A DNA stretch of 6,139 nt from DATEPR01 sp036503065. Lineage in GTDB: Bacteria > Actinomycetota > Actinomycetes > Mycobacteriales > Pseudonocardiaceae. This document shows, one piece after another, positions 5,780 through 6,139 of this stretch. The translations under genes and the position numbers were made by a program. How positions within the stretch are numbered: position 1 is the first letter of the stretch; each line of letters begins with the position of its first letter. Location: the NCBI GenBank assembly GCA_036503065.1, contig DASXXM010000394.1:1-6139 (forward strand), in the 5' to 3' direction. Below the pieces are notes generated by a model. That model saw nothing but the letters and a program-made list of their open reading frames with translations, was not told the origin of the DNA and ran no database searches.

Positions 5780-5824
5780 CACGACACCCCTGGACTCGGC
5801 CAACCGTAGTCCAGGGGTGTCGTG
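5780..5824 (-). terminator. Perfect inverted repeat between the Thr/Pro gene and ppx (probable terminator or attenuator)
   Basis: ACGACACCCCTGGACT at 5781-5796 is exactly complementary to the arm at 5808-5823, with an 11-base loop (5797-5807). C5780 with G5824 adds a 17th pair. On the minus strand it begins six bases past the TGA of the Thr/Pro-repeat gene, the usual place for an intrinsic terminator, but no U-tract follows; actinobacterial terminators often lack one. It could also act in the opposite orientation or be a dimeric-protein operator, because it directly abuts the ppx translation start. Confidence 0.75.
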
Positions 5825-5829
5825 GCGGG

Positions 5830-6138
5830 TCACGTCGTGGTTGTGGGGGGTGCGGTGGTCGTCGTCGCCGCCGGGCTCGAGCAGGTCGGCGGCGGGGTCG
5901 TGGTCGGCGGGGTCGTCGTTGGCGGCGTTGTCGTGCCCGTCGGCGTCGGAGTCGGACAGGGCGGCGTCGTGGTGGTGGGCGGCGCTGTCGTCGTCGGCGG
6001 ATTCGTCGTCGTGGTCGGTGGCACGGTGGTCGTCGTCGGCGGACCAGTCGTGGTGGTCGGCGGCGGCGTCGAGGTGCCTGTCGTCGGTGGAACGGTGGTG
6101 GGGGGGACCGTCGGCACCGTGGTGCCGGGCGGGACCGG
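5830..6138 (-). CDS. Thr/Pro-repeat C-terminal region of an unidentified protein (5' end beyond window)
   Basis: On the minus strand the frame is open from the window edge to a TGA at 5830-5832; the internal GTG at 6117 need not be the start. The roughly 103 visible residues are almost only Thr and Pro, with a recurring seven-residue unit x-P-P-T-T-T-T (x = G, V, N, A) in the middle and shorter PPTTT units later. Two Cys lie in the second half (in PPCPTPTP and PPTCSSPAA), and the protein ends TTAPPTTTT. Such mucin-like tracts are typical of extended linkers or tails on secreted or wall-associated actinobacterial proteins and may be glycosylated, but no folded domain is visible, so no function is assigned. 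A tract at the extreme C-terminus, rather than between domains, argues for a tail. The other strand over this stretch would give Val/Gly-rich products with no family resemblance. A hairpin follows the stop. Confidence 0.6.
   Translation of the reverse strand, partial: PVPPGTTVPTVPPTTVPPTTGTSTPPPTTTTGPPTTTTVPPTTTTNPPTTTAPPTTTTPPCPTPTPTGTTTPPTTTPPTTTPPPTCSSPAATTTTAPPTTTT
5872..6085 (-). repeat. Degenerate minisatellite encoding PPTTTT units
   Basis: The DNA consists of degenerate, roughly 21-base units built of GGCGG and GTCGTCGTC words on the + strand, corresponding to the seven-residue Thr/Pro unit on the minus strand. Units vary at synonymous positions and in length, so this is a coding repeat rather than a perfect satellite. 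Boundaries are approximate. Confidence 0.55.
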
Positions 6139-6139
6139 G

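Overview
The window is high-GC DNA with strong G/C bias at third codon positions and GTG/TTG starts. Its gene content is typically actinobacterial: a DUF574 methyltransferase, a single-site MazG with an N-terminal extension, and a short Ppx/GppA without an HD domain. A filamentous actinomycete, probably in or near the Pseudonocardiaceae, fits best. The family-level placement is inference from protein flavour, not a search result.

Layout, left to right. (1) 2-301 (+) is the 3' end of a DUF574-type SAM-dependent methyltransferase. (2) 353-2500 (+) encodes a cytoplasmic protein with a helical N-terminus, a PAS domain, a GGDEF domain and an EAL domain. The GGDEF motif reads TGDEF, and the EAL domain has lost almost all its catalytic residues. 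(3) 2531-3535 (+) follows after 30 bases and encodes a SurA-N-like lipoprotein. (4) 3536-3752 is a non-coding gap with a large branched palindrome and an imperfect direct repeat that runs into the mazG start. (5) 3753-4694 (+) is mazG, a nucleoside triphosphate pyrophosphohydrolase. (6) 4695-4808 is a convergent gap with two consensus DnaA boxes in tandem and a terminator-like hairpin. (7) 4809-5762 (-) encodes a Ppx/GppA exopolyphosphatase. (8) 5780-5824 is a perfect inverted repeat squeezed between that gene's ribosome-binding site and the stop codon of the next gene. (9) 5830-6138 (-) is the 3' end of a gene for a Thr/Pro-repeat protein.

Functionally this is mainly housekeeping DNA. MazG cleans up aberrant NTPs, and in some bacteria (p)ppGpp. 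Ppx/GppA hydrolyses polyphosphate or pppGpp. The lipoprotein is probably an envelope chaperone-like factor, and the PAS-GGDEF-EAL protein is a c-di-GMP-type signalling protein. mazG and ppx are near-neighbours in other actinobacteria (mycobacterial Rv1021 and Rv1026), but here they converge and the genes usually between them are absent.

I saw no evidence for a defence island, phage, CRISPR array, tRNA or rRNA. The observations most worth following are the tandem DnaA boxes, the near-total loss of the EAL catalytic set, and the repeat structures flanking mazG and ppx.
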